Shown piece by piece: positions 1-11,374 of a stretch of DNA of 64,000 nucleotides. The stretch is from Amphibalanus amphitrite (taxonomy: Eukaryota; Arthropoda; Thecostraca; Balanomorpha; Balanidae). Positions within the stretch are counted from its first letter, which is position 1; each line of letters begins with the position of its first letter. A model generated the notes under the pieces. The model made no database searches, was not told the origin of the DNA, and was given only the letters and a program-made list of their open reading frames with translations. A program made the translations under genes and the position numbers. Where the stretch lies: the NCBI RefSeq assembly GCF_019059575.1, contig NW_024881507.1, forward strand, positions 868,001 to 932,000, written 5' to 3'.

Positions 1-1535
1 CTCTCGGCACTGAGAGGACCAGCATGCCTGTCTTGATTTCAACCCCATGTTGAAGTATTGAGCATACGCATACATAATCCGTATGTAAAAAAACTCTGTG
101 CGTACACATTATCATTAATCACGCATTTTTACTTCTTGTAATCCCCAGAATATGATGGACCAAAGTGCTCGCATTCATGGCTGCAAAACGGCTATTTTCT
201 CGACCCGTTGGACTAAAGCTATAAGCTACTTCGTTGCTGAATGCGGTAATTTCTTGGAACGAACAAAGTATTAGCGACAGCGTTAAAATTATTACCTCTT
301 TTTGGACTGAAACCGGGCAATTAAGAACTATTTGAAGCATATCAGTACCTTTAATTGGCTCCCATTTCCATAGGTCGAACACTAAGATTCCCTGGGGTGA
401 TAAATATTGGATCAGTTGAACAAATCGCCCATTGACCATTTATTGCAGGCACTTCCACGCCATACCTTTTGCTTTTTCAAACTGTGCCATGTTCACTCAT
501 CGAGAGCCTTCCATTTTCGTTGAAGAATTTTACCAAGTTGTGTTCTCATTTTTAGCAGTTAACACTTAATCGCACCAAAATGTCATCTTCTAACAAAAAC
601 ATTAATGAATGTAATTAGAATATTTTTTCTTCTTTAAACGCTCAAAATCAGTTATCTTAGTTGCCGTATTTGCCGTCACTACCTTCTACCAGTTGCAGGT
701 ACGTTTCCGACCACCATTAAATGCCTTGTAACATCCGGACCATTTATTCCTCATGCATATTACACTAAGCCTGTCAGGCCAGTTCCATTGAATGCATTAT
801 GTGTCTGCCACCGGTCTTGAAAACATCCCATATCTCCATGCTAAACAATGGTGCGGAAACAGCTTCTGCGCATGTTTTAGTAGCTGAACATCACCACACT
901 CGAGAGGCCAGTCTTTCACACCGGTCTCCTGGACAGCAGTGTGTTCGTTACTGTCCCAGTCTGGAGTCCACCCCCGCTCCTCCCTGCATGCCGTCCCTCT
1001 CCCCACCCCTGCCCCGGGGCCCGCTCCATCTCGGCAACTTTGTCGGGCTGTCAGTCGGCCCGCCGAGGCGACGTCACCAACCATGTCCCGCTGATGGATG
1101 CTCGCCGCATGCACATGCAGCTGTCGCTCCGACCTGCCGCTCACCCAGCCGGGGCACACGGCGAGATGGATGGCGGGTGCGGGGATGTAGGCATCTACAT
1201 TTGGTAAATACAGAGTGAGGTCTACCATGACGGTAAGGTCATGGTCTGTGGCTTGATTGTATCAAGGGGCAGGAGAATAATTTGATGGCACTGGACACTG
1301 GCTGAAATCGAACTGTCAGACTGTCAGCGCTAAACAATATGTTTTGAACGAAGTTACGTATATCCTACCCTCACAATACTAAGAATCGGCTAATAACACA
1401 AATGCATATTTGCTGGCACAGTGGACGGAATGAATGCCTTCTTCTCGTCAGTTTGTCTGTTTAGCTGCTATTTGTTTGCTCTTCGGTGTGCTCATAGTTA
1501 ATTTTGATTGTTGGTCTTTCTACTCATCTGTCAGT
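1..1535. other. Non-coding, no feature recognised
   Basis: Mixed AT-rich and GC-rich sequence. The longest open frames (minus 119-439; both strands at 797-1228) have no recognisable motif and no splice context. It is probably intron or upstream flank of rk. No LRR N-terminal cysteine cap was found here. Confidence 0.5.
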
Positions 1536-1585
1536 CCGTCTGTCTCTCTGTTTTGTCTGTTTGTCTGTTTGTCTGTCTATCCGTC
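1536..1585. repeat. (TCTG)/(TTTG) simple repeat
   Basis: Imperfect tetranucleotide tract alternating GTCT and GTTT units. Confidence 0.8.
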
Positions 1586-2611
1586 CAACACTCTGAGTAG
1601 GACATCTGGTACCAAACCTACGTCGTAGGATGGCCCAGATGACAAGTGATTGATGAAGCGACGCCCACCAACATGGGCACAAGACATAACCATTGGAACG
1701 ATTGGCCACTTGGTCCCAACGAACCCCGCTGTGGAGACGGAAAGTGCGGCGTTGCAATTGTTTTCAGCTTGATCGAAAGTTGGCCCCAACTGGGATCCTT
1801 GGGTTAGCTGGGGCGAGGATTGGGCATGAATTGAGAGTGGGATGAGACCAAATGATGCCGTCCTGCTGATAGTTCTGGTGAAGGATGTTCAATAGAGAAA
1901 GTGATAGCATCTGCATATGATTAATGGCTGTGTTTTTACTGAGCCCATATCAGTATTCGGTGGACGAGTCGGACCAATCGCACTGAGCTCCTCCAATCGG
2001 GCTGCTTCCTGACTCTGATGCATAAATGGTTAGCAGGATTGAGGAGGCACTCCCACGGCCCAAAGTCAGAATATTGGCAGTCTGTAAAACCGCCCGTCAG
2101 CAGATGCCTCCCAGTCTTCAAGATGGTACGACGATCATGAAAAGTTTTCTCCTTTCAGCCTATAAAGGCATTCAGAAATTAAAATTCGGATAAAAGGAAA
2201 GTAGATCATCACGTCGGTAAATATCGACTACTGGAGATACCCTAGACAGTAGCAACACATGTAGTGCTATTTGCCATACCTACCTTACAGTTTGTGTCCT
2301 CGCCAAACAATCTCGCTGCTTTCAAATGTGCATTTTTCATTCCAACATCTTTTGACCTTACCAGGTAACACTCAGGCGCAGAGAACTCCTCCATTCGCCG
2401 TCATTTCCCAAACTCCTCAATACATTACAGCCACCTACCCCCCTCCGGTGCGGCGGATAGATGACTGTGAGCTGCGACGACGTCCGTCGAAGTCGACAGG
2501 CCTGTATCGGTGCTGTCGGTGTCGACAGTGCGGCGTCGGTGGCGGCGAGCCGCACGGCCACTGAGCCGCGGCCCGTCAGCCGAGCTGTAAGCTCCGGTCA
2601 CGCCAAGGCGC

Positions 2612-2690
2612 CGAGTCCCACAGAGTCTCAACGAGTCCCAACCGAGTCCCACCGAGTCCCAACCGAGTCCCACCGAGTCCTACCCAGTCA
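2612..2690. repeat. 10-11-bp minisatellite, CGAGTCCCA-type unit
   Basis: About seven tandem copies of a CGAGTCCCA(A)C unit with small length changes. Confidence 0.8.
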
Positions 2691-4189
2691 CAGCGTCTGA
2701 GCTAGTCAGAGCCGCCACGCGACAGCGCCCCAATGTCCCGACCCTTCGACCAGGGCGATGAAGTGTGATTCTATCTGGACGTTGCATGCCTTCCGTCTAG
2801 CCTTATGTCGGCGCTAGATCGCAAGCGTCTGAAAACTTACGAGACTTTACCAAGAGCTAGGGATACGCTGACAGCTTGAAGTGCATTAAAATGATAGTGA
2901 TTGATGGCCTTAAGAGCTGAGCCACAATCCGGTTAAATGGCGATAAGTGCAGGCCATCGCCAGCGTTCGTGGGCGTGCTGCCCTGATCCGAACCGCCCCC
3001 ATCTTACCAGCCTAATCGGCCACAAAAGCTTTTAGGAACCGTCACTCGGCTGTCGAGATCTCAGCGGGGAAGCCAAATAGCGGCGCAGCGCAACAGAGGG
3101 GAATGACGGGGACGATCGCTGGCCCTTCCGGGAACGTTTTAAAGCAAAGCGATGTCGAAAACGCAACGTGAAACGATGGAAACTTATTTCGGTTCCTGCT
3201 GTGCCCACTTATCGCCATTAAGATGAAATTAAGAACACCGCACTATTTAGGCATAAAGCGACCAGCCACATTACACGAATATAACGTTCGCTATTGTCTC
3301 ACAATGAGTCACCACGATCTTAAGAATGAAATGTAGATGCCGATTGACTGTTTCGTAAATTTCTCGTAAGAATCTCGCGTCACAGTACTATGTGGAAAGA
3401 CACTCATAACCCTACGATGCTCTAACGTTCCATCCATTATGTGATCCGGTGGTCTTCTATGTATCTATTTTTCTTACCGATATCTTTACCTGTGGCGGCA
3501 CATTGAGGCCGAATTAATTCGTCACACTCCGTTTTTTCTTCTGACCAGCCTGGTCAGGAGCCCCGCCAGCCACGTGCCGCCCGTCCCTGCCTGCGCCCCA
3601 GTCCCGTCATCAAGGTCATTAACTATGGGGCCAGCCGGCGGTAGCGGCGGCGCATCGACGTCGCTCGATAGCCGGTGACCGACGAGGCAGCGTACGACGG
3701 CCAGCGGCCGGCCCGTCTGCCCAGGTCAAGGACGCTGACCCGCCGGGTCCCCTGGCAACGGGGTGCCGGGGACGCCGCCGGACAGAGACAGGATGACGCT
3801 GTTGGAATGGAGAAGAGCGAGTAGATGTGGTGGGAGATTGAAGGTCGGTAGTGCTGACTGCTGAACTGCAGGCCGGTGAATTGGTTTGGGTGTACTCGAT
3901 TGAGTTTTACCGCCTCAGTTTTTTTCCTCTTACGATCTCGATCATGCTCCAAAAATCTAAATTAGTTCACCCATACACCTTTGTACACCGCATGGTTCAC
4001 CGCAAATTTGACACACCTGCCCAAAATTGGAACCTGTCGAGCCCGACCTCTGTCCCCGGTGAGTTCCCGGCGGTCAGGCTGGTCCATATCCAGCGCTGCA
4101 GAGGGGAAGGCCCTGCGGCTGCGGCTGCCCTGATAGTGGCTCCGATAGCCAGCGTCCGAGCGCTGAATGGTGACGCCACCATTGATCGC

Positions 4190-4330
4190 CACGCAGCGGT
4201 GATGGTGACAGCGATGGCGATGACGCCGATGGCGGCGGCGCCGGCGATGTTGATGATGTGACGGAGATGGTGCCGATGGTGGAGGAAGGGAAGCAGGATG
4301 ATGGTGATGCTGATGGTGGTGCTGGTGCAA
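4190..4330. repeat. GAT/GGT-rich cryptic trinucleotide tract
   Basis: Repeated GATGGTG, GATGGCG and GATGATG units without a strict period. The His-rich reading on the minus strand comes from this repeat and is not a gene. Confidence 0.6.
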
Positions 4331-4823
4331 GAGTAGGTATGCTGCCGCTCTAAGCGATGTCACAAAGGACGTGTGTCTGATGTACAAACACTCACTAATC
4401 CAGTGTAAATTCCCAAACAGACGCTGCCGAGAATGGCGCCGGCAGTGGTAGTAATCTCGTTCTCTGTTCCCCGTGGGCCGGGGTTTCACAGACCAGTGTT
4501 TGCTGCCCGGTCCGTGCGCCGGTAGGCCGGCACCGGAGCCCCGCTCTGGGACGCGGAACCAAACGGCCCCATTGGTGTTGGAACGGGATCGGCGTCGGGG
4601 CTCGTTTGAAAACCAAACGGTGTTCGTCGGATGGCTAACGGTATTAATGGGACAAACACAGGGCAATGAATTCAACACGCTCGCATTAATGCAGAGAGGT
4701 TCAGTGAGACTGTCGAAACAAAGGTTGGGGTCCTATCAGACGAGTGCTAATTTATATATATGCTTAACTATTGTGGCGTGCAGTTACGAGTAAAACAATT
4801 ACAAATGAAAAAAGGGGTTAGCG

Positions 4824-5310
4824 TTAAAGGGACCCTCCCACCTTCAAAAAAGTTTATGAATTGGCATGAAAGTGATGTCGCTCGGTTCAGAAAGAGCGAA
4901 AACGAATATCTACCAAATTTCACCGAAAAATATTCACCGGTTTTCAAGATATTAGACTTTTACTTTTGTTTACTTTTTTGGGATCTCCGCTGTTTCTAGC
5001 GACTTTATTTTAGAAGTGCGGCGTTTGCGGCAGATGTTGCGCGCAAATAGCATATACCAACCGCGTGCTACAAAACGTTTTAGTCAAACATTTAAAAATC
5101 GTTAGATATCTGCGCTGACGTCACACATTCAGAGGGGTATTCCTAAGCATTAGCCCCTCTGAATCAAAATGCTGCAATTTTGAAATTCAATATTTCCGAT
5201 TTAAGGCATTTCTCGATGTTGTGAGTGCCGAAACCGGTAATTGTGAGCCAGGGACCCCATTTTGGCTATCTCAATTCAAATCTAATGTTAAGGTGGGAGG
5301 GTCCCTTTAA
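4824..5310. mobile_element. Miniature DNA transposon with perfect 21-bp inverted ends, TTAA-bounded
   Basis: The left end begins TTAAAGGGACCCTCCCACC and the right end is its exact reverse complement over 21 bp (5290-5310). The TTAA at each tip may be part of the end or a TTAA target duplication. The 487-bp body has no coding frame. An internal hairpin (5127-5164) pairs ATTCAGAGGGG with its complement. Superfamily is unresolved; TTAA targets are typical of piggyBac-type elements. Confidence 0.85.
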
Positions 5311-6610
5311 TGCTGCCTTGGTCTTATCACAAACTATGCAGTCATGCATGATACACTTCGTAGATCTACCAACATCATGCGCGCTCCTCTGATTCGCTCT
5401 CATGCTGACCTCCTTCCCCTCATATCTCCGAATATATTCACCGACAGAGCGGCAGCGCACCGCGACTGCATAATAGCCAGATAACCGACCGCTGATGGTC
5501 GCATCATGCAGCTATCACGCCGCGCTTCCTCATCCGAGGCGGCCAGAATGCGTCTCCCTCAGAGCACATCTCCCAGAACGCCGGACGGGAGCGCGCGCGG
5601 CCGCACCGGGCCTCCTCCTAGCACTACAACAGCCATAACAGGCTGAGAAATCCGGCACCATACCCAGCCGTCGGCCTTCTTTTCCTGTGTAATACATCTT
5701 GTCTCGGATAAGATTAATGTTCGGGTTGGGATAGCTTCTCGTTTTCAGCGCATAAAAAGGGAAAGACCGAGGGAGATAAAGAGGCGATGTGTGTGATTCA
5801 GAGTGCAAGAGGACAGGGAGAGGAGCGTGATAGAGTTGAAACCGAGACTAATACTAGCAAACGCGAGCAAAAATGATACGACCAAATGAAACTGGGGAAT
5901 GGCCGAGATGGAACAGGCGACAGGAAATAAGACGGACTCGGTTCGTTGAAAATGGATGTGACTCGGAAATGAAAAGACGAGTGAGAGAACTTTGAAGCTT
6001 GAAAATAGCTGGGAACGAGAAGAGGAAGTCCAATGAGAGGGCAAAATGGCTCTTTTGCTAGCACGCTAATCTCTTTTCGAATCATTGCATTGACTTCTAA
6101 TCATCAGGCTTCGTTCCTTCGAAAAGAAGCTGCCCAAGGCAATTATTGGCAATAAACGCTCGACGCCGATGCGTAAAAAAGGAGGTCCGATACGGAAGCG
6201 TGCACCAACTCATATCCTTATCAGATCTGGAGCTAATTAGCAGGATTGAATGAAGGATGCAGATCAACCAATTCGAACTATACAACGACAACAGTTGGAG
6301 TAAGGTTTTGGAACGGCTGCACTGTCTCCGTCCCGCCAGTCCGATCTATTACCTCAATCAACACAGCCATTGATTCAGAACACATTTGGTAGCGATTCCG
6401 AGCAGCCACCTTATTCAAGCAGTGCAGCCGAGTATCGCTGGCATTTCGTGCAGGCCAGGCCCGTGACCTGGGCTAATACCTGCCTCAGCCAGCCGCTGAC
6501 ACGAACACTGACACGCACCTGCGTGCGACAAGGGCCGTGGCGCCGGGCCGGCGGCCGTCGACAGGCGTTGAGAAAGACCGCCCGTGTCGGTGTCCTGCCC
6601 ACCGCGTCCG

Positions 6611-6635
6611 CCCCCCCCCCCTCGCCCCCCCCCCC
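6611..6635. repeat. Interrupted poly-C tract
   Basis: Eleven C, then TCG, then eleven C. Confidence 0.85.
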
Positions 6636-7347
6636 AGCCCGGGCGACCGGGCGGCAGTGCCGGCGGCTATTGGCACCGTGCCATGACCGGGGCAGCAGGA
6701 ATTAAGACGGCCGGCCGCCGCAGAGTGCAGCAGACACGTAATCAGCCGTTGGAGCGGCACCGGCCCGGTGTCTCCCTGAGCAGCGAGCTGGGCTCGTGCG
6801 GCGGCCATACGAGATCGATTAAAGGGACTCGCCGTCCCCGGCGACCGGGCAGCTCGCGATACGAGCCCCGCCGGCGGATTTGTTTGGGCTGTTATCAACA
6901 GCTCTGTTCACCGCGAGCCAGACTGGAAAGAGCCGTCAATCTCAGCTCTACAAATGCGTCTGGAGATAGAGAAAGCCAAGTTGTCTGGGATTGCACGAGG
7001 GAATCGGGGAGCTGGATGCGGATTTCAGGCTGTCAGCGCGTAAATTGGCGTCACGGCGGCTATCGTACCCGGCTCAACGATCGTTTCCACTCAGTTAGTG
7101 GTAACGACAGGGCGTCAGTCAGCTATTTCAGCAGCGTCTGGTGGCACACTTCAGCACCGGCGAGCTGTGATTTCTGCCCTTTCCAGACGTATTGTCTCAT
7201 TTAATCCGGACACATGACAGCGATTAGAGCGCGTGTCGACAAATTTGAGTCATTTTCTGTCGCTGGCTGCTAGCGGCGCCGGGCTCGCGTCAAACAATGA
7301 GCGTCGCCACCAGCTGCGGCTGCTGCTGCGATGCAGCTGTCACCGGC

Positions 7348-7392
7348 TCAAAATGAAACGGGGCGGCCGGATCGCCCGCGCCGGCCTATAAT
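7348..7392. repeat. 45-bp direct repeat, copy 1
   Basis: Identical by eye to 7730-7774. It begins TCAAAATGAAACGGGGCGG and ends GCCGGCCTATAAT. Confidence 0.85.
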
Positions 7393-7729
7393 AGCTTGAT
7401 TTGGGGCTCGAATAGAGGGAGCGGAGGATGGCCAGCACGAGGAGGGAGGGAGGGGCAGAGGGGTGGGAGGAGACCCGAGCCCTGGCGCGGTTGACGACCC
7501 GGGTCCAGGGGGAGGGGACCGGGCTTCGGCCGAGGCGAGATAAGACACGCACAGTACACAGGCCGCAAAACAGGTCGGGCAGTCCAAGGCGCGCGCTCAG
7601 AGGCGGCGGACAGTGCGGAAGGGTGGAAACGAAGCGACAGGCTGTGGAAAACGATCCCCTCCCACCCTCCCCAATAGCAACTTTCAATCCAAAAATACCG
7701 TCCTATAGACACACCCGTCGTCGGCCTAA

Positions 7730-7774
7730 TCAAAATGAAACGGGGCGGCCGGATCGCCCGCGCCGGCCTATAAT
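7730..7774. repeat. 45-bp direct repeat, copy 2
   Basis: Exact copy of 7348-7392, 382 bp downstream. The flanks are unrelated. Confidence 0.85.
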
Positions 7775-7943
7775 CGTTCACAAGGAGCCACTGCCGCCGA
7801 CCCGCGTGGGCCGCTGGGTCACGGACCACCGCAGCGACAGTGGCGATCGAGGGTGGGAGATGTTCTGTAGATTATAGGCCACCGAGCCGCCGAGTCCGTA
7901 GAACAGAGTCAGGACCTTAACTGGCTGTTGTATTATTGCATGA

Positions 7944-9746
7944 GGGGCATTCCATGTCAAATCAAACACCGAAATCCGTCATCCCCTTCGATTTTTCTGA
8001 AAATTTGTAGGCAGACTGGGCATGGTTCAAAACTGAGTTACGTATAATATTTTCGAAATTTGATAAAGTATCGCTGAGATATAGGTCATCGAATATAGCC
8101 AAAAATGCCACACATCAATTTTTTAAATGTCTATAACTCTGGTTCCTTTTCTGGTATCAAAATGATATTAACAGGGTCTTGTAGGCAATTGATAAGGCTT
8201 TGATTTTTAATTATAAAATTAAATTGAAGTGACCTTGAAATGCATTTGACCTTGAATTAAAACCGAAAAATTTAAATAGCAAAAAACACGTCACCTTCGA
8301 TTCGGGTAATTTTTACATATCATGTCCGTCACAATGTTCCTAACCATCTGTGAAAAAATTGGAGTGGGCCATTCATAACTCTCGCGGCAAACGCCGTTTT
8401 CATGCATCAACCTCACGCAACCGCGCGTGACCTTGAAAGACAGAGTCAAGACATGCTTGCTTGTGTACACTTTCTGAAATGAATGATTGCTGATTAGTGA
8501 TATCCCAAACTCTGCGAGAATGGAAATACATAGTTATCGTAGTCAAGCATTCAAGTTCCATAGTAAAAGTGTCTCAGGCAAACGGTATTTTGCGGTGAAT
8601 TTTGAGCCGTGTGGAAATGCATCATGAAGCCAAAATTCAACGAAAACATTATCACGCACCGATATCTTCACGTCTTTTTATCTTCACTATACGAAAGAAT
8701 ATACATTTTTGAGTATGTATGGGGAATTTCTAGTTAATCCAATAATAAATATGGCAGTTAGAGACCCGCTAAGAGTAACATGTCGCCGGCTGAGGCGGGA
8801 TCGGCCGACGCGGGAAACGCAGCAATCACAATTTTGTGTTTACACATTCATATTTCAATTGTTTACCAACCTATTTTCAAAATTCTTACACCATAAGATT
8901 GCCTGTACATTTCTTAGTCTTCTCACAAAATTTGACGCGAATCGAACGTAATCAGCGGTAAGGAGCGCGATGTAAAGACGGAACCGTTCCGTTCCGTCCC
9001 GGCACAGTCTACAATTCAGGCGGCGGCTAGCGGTCGGCGCCGGCTGCCGAGTCGCCGCGTCGCCGCGGCGACAGGATGTTCACTTTACACCGCTATTACT
9101 AGACCAGTTGTTTGTGAACCGATTTTCTTCTTGCTTGCACGATGAGATGTGCAATTCAATTTTGTACAGGTAGCTATAATTAATTTCGCATTAATACTAT
9201 GAGATATTGGCGAAACACAGGAGGGCTGGGGCGAAATTCACTCTTCCCCCTCCACTGCGCGTGCTAAAATACGTTTGCATATGTGCCATTTTCTTCAAAA
9301 CTTATGAATGGCCCACTCTAATTTTTTCACAGGTTGTTAAGAATATGGTAGGCAATAAAATATATGAAAATTAGCCAAATCGAAGGTGACGTGTTTTTTG
9401 CTATTTCAATTTTTGTGCTTAAGAACAGAGTTAAGCAAATTTCAAGGTCGTATATTTACGTAGGTGCAATTCTAAACAAATGCTTAAGAAATTACCTAAA
9501 CAGTAAGGTTTATTTCATTCAAATCAAACAAGTACAACCAAAGTTATGGTCGTTCAAAAATATAAAGATGCAACATTTTGTAAAAATTCGATGCCCTATA
9601 TTTAGAAGACCTGTGGTCAGAATGTGCAAAAAACATCAATGTAATGTTCGGGGCGACACAGGAACTCGCTCACAAATTTATAATGAAATCGATGATGGTA
9701 AGGTGCAAAACAGCCGATTTTTGTTCGATTTGACGTGGAATGCCCC
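7944..9746. mobile_element. 1.8-kb non-autonomous DNA transposon with long imperfect inverted arms
   Basis: The left end begins GGGGCATTCCATGTCAAATC; the right end, reversed, begins GGGGCATTCCACGTCAAATC. ATGA directly outside both ends (7940-7943 and 9747-9750) fits a 4-bp target duplication. The arms stay recognisably complementary for roughly 450 bp: ATAGCAAAAAACACGTCACC near 8277 mirrors near 9390, and the block around 8345-8400 mirrors 9290-9340. The core (8761-9090) is GC-rich. No transposase frame is visible. Superfamily is unknown; 4-bp duplications occur in Sola and a few others. Confidence 0.8.
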
Positions 9747-9750
9747 ATGA

Positions 9751-11366
9751 GTTAAAATTACGTGCACTTCTTACTGATATATTTATATCCACACAGTGCA
9801 GTAGCACTTCATAACCGCCCGTTATGCGCTATTCTCTGACTCTGAATCATTGCTACTCCGCGACGTCTGTTGGCGTGCAGACTGACTGCGGCGTCCCGCT
9901 GAGAACCTGCAGAGATGCCGTCCGTCTCTGAGGGCAGGGTCAGGTGTGACGCTGCACCCCGAACCGGCCCCGCCCATTGCTCAGTATCAGATAGCGACGC
10001 CTAGCGTCCGATGTATGCGATTAGCCTGACAGGGCCCTCTAATAGCGTGACGTGATTTGTTATCCCGCCCCTGTCCCGTGGGCCAGATGATGGCGAAGTC
10101 GCTCAGGGCTGAGCGCCGCGGCTCACCGCTGACCGCGGCGTGGGACCGGCAGAGCCGCCGCCGTCCGGACTGTGCGCAGATTAAGGACAGTCGGAGTGAT
10201 GGATGGGAGATCAGGTTCTCTCATGGCTTCCGTTCCGACTAAGCATTCTCGCCGCTCCCGCCTGAGCCGTCGTTTGTCTTCGGACCGAGATGTGACGCGT
10301 GCGGTGCCCATTATGCGTCATTGGATGACGTCGGCAGGACGCCGTTTGTCCGAGCACAGACCCCTGTGGCTCCAGGGGCCGAGGAAGGCACAGCACCACA
10401 CCGCACTGCACCAACCGCACGGCTCCCGCGGACGGCGCAGAGCGGGCAGCAGCCCCCTGCACAGTCCGGGGTAGGCTGTACCGCATGCCACTGAATTCAA
10501 TGCTGGCGGAAAGAGAGCACCAGACTGGGCTTCGAGTGCGGCCGATATCGGGGGACACTGCATTTGGTGAGGAGGATGTTTGAATGTTACAGATATGTTG
10601 ATGGGCGTTCCCATCTTAACAAGCACATAATATTATTGCTCATGTTTTAATAGATTGCGCTGGATAGGTATTGTTTTCAATGTGCTATTATTTCAAACAT
10701 ATTTTCGCACATTGCTGCACAGTGCCCAGTTGTATGCCTATACAAATCCGAGTTCCTAGATTCACGTCATGCGAAAAAAATGTCATGAGTCACAGCGATG
10801 AGCTCGTTTGTGCCTAAAAGCAAAAAAAGGAGCAAGTGTCGCTCACACCAGTCTACTAAAGCGCGCCGCGGTGCACGCTTTGTCACGGCCTTCCGACCGG
10901 AAGCGTCTGAATCTCGGCCGGCCTCCGACTCCCCCCGAGTTATGTACGGCTGCTGACACTGCCCGAGACGAGACTGCTCAGACAAACGCGGCAATAAACC
11001 AGCCCGACTCCCAGATAAGCCCCGTCCAGACGGACCCCGGCCGGCCGCCGCCGGCCGCGCCAATTGCGGTATTTTGCAGACAGTACTACCGCTGGCTTTG
11101 TTCATTCAAGTCGGACGGGCTATTTCTGACACGTCAGTGGTGCTCCATTGTGGGTCACTGGGACGAAGAGCTCAACTTGTTTTTAGGAGAGCAGGATGGG
11201 ATGGTCCTTACAGTTGCTTCAGGAACGCGCTTCGGTGCAGTGATACTATCGGGAACGGATGCTATTTGACATTTGTACAAACTTAATCATTATTGACCGT
11301 TGCATTGCTATGTAACCTTACATACATAACCTGGAATCCTGCGTGTTTCTACGCGTACTAAGAAAT
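9751..11366. other. Non-coding, GC-rich middle
   Basis: Both strands are open in pieces between 10050 and 11280 because of GC richness. None of the readings carries a known motif or credible splice pattern. Confidence 0.5.
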
Positions 11367-11374
11367 GTTTGACA

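Larger units (their letters stand above)
1586..4823. other. Non-coding with short repeats
   Basis: Apart from the two short repeats listed separately, I see no gene. GC-rich patches occur at 2450-2760 and 3540-3800. Short open frames here overlap on both strands and lack motifs. Confidence 0.5.
5311..7943. other. Non-coding, GC-rich in parts
   Basis: It holds a C-run at 6611-6635 and one copy each of a 45-bp direct repeat at 7348 and 7730. Long open frames at 6584-7204 and 7340-7877 occur on overlapping strands in GC-rich DNA and have no recognisable domain, so no gene is called. Confidence 0.5.

Noticed and set aside
119-439. 106-codon minus-strand frame with a hydrophobic stretch
   Set aside because: It looks slightly protein-like but matches no family I know and has no supporting neighbours. 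Left uncalled.
3962-4678. 238-codon minus-strand frame with a His-rich stretch
   Set aside because: The His run comes from a GATGGTG repeat. No conserved motif is seen elsewhere in it.
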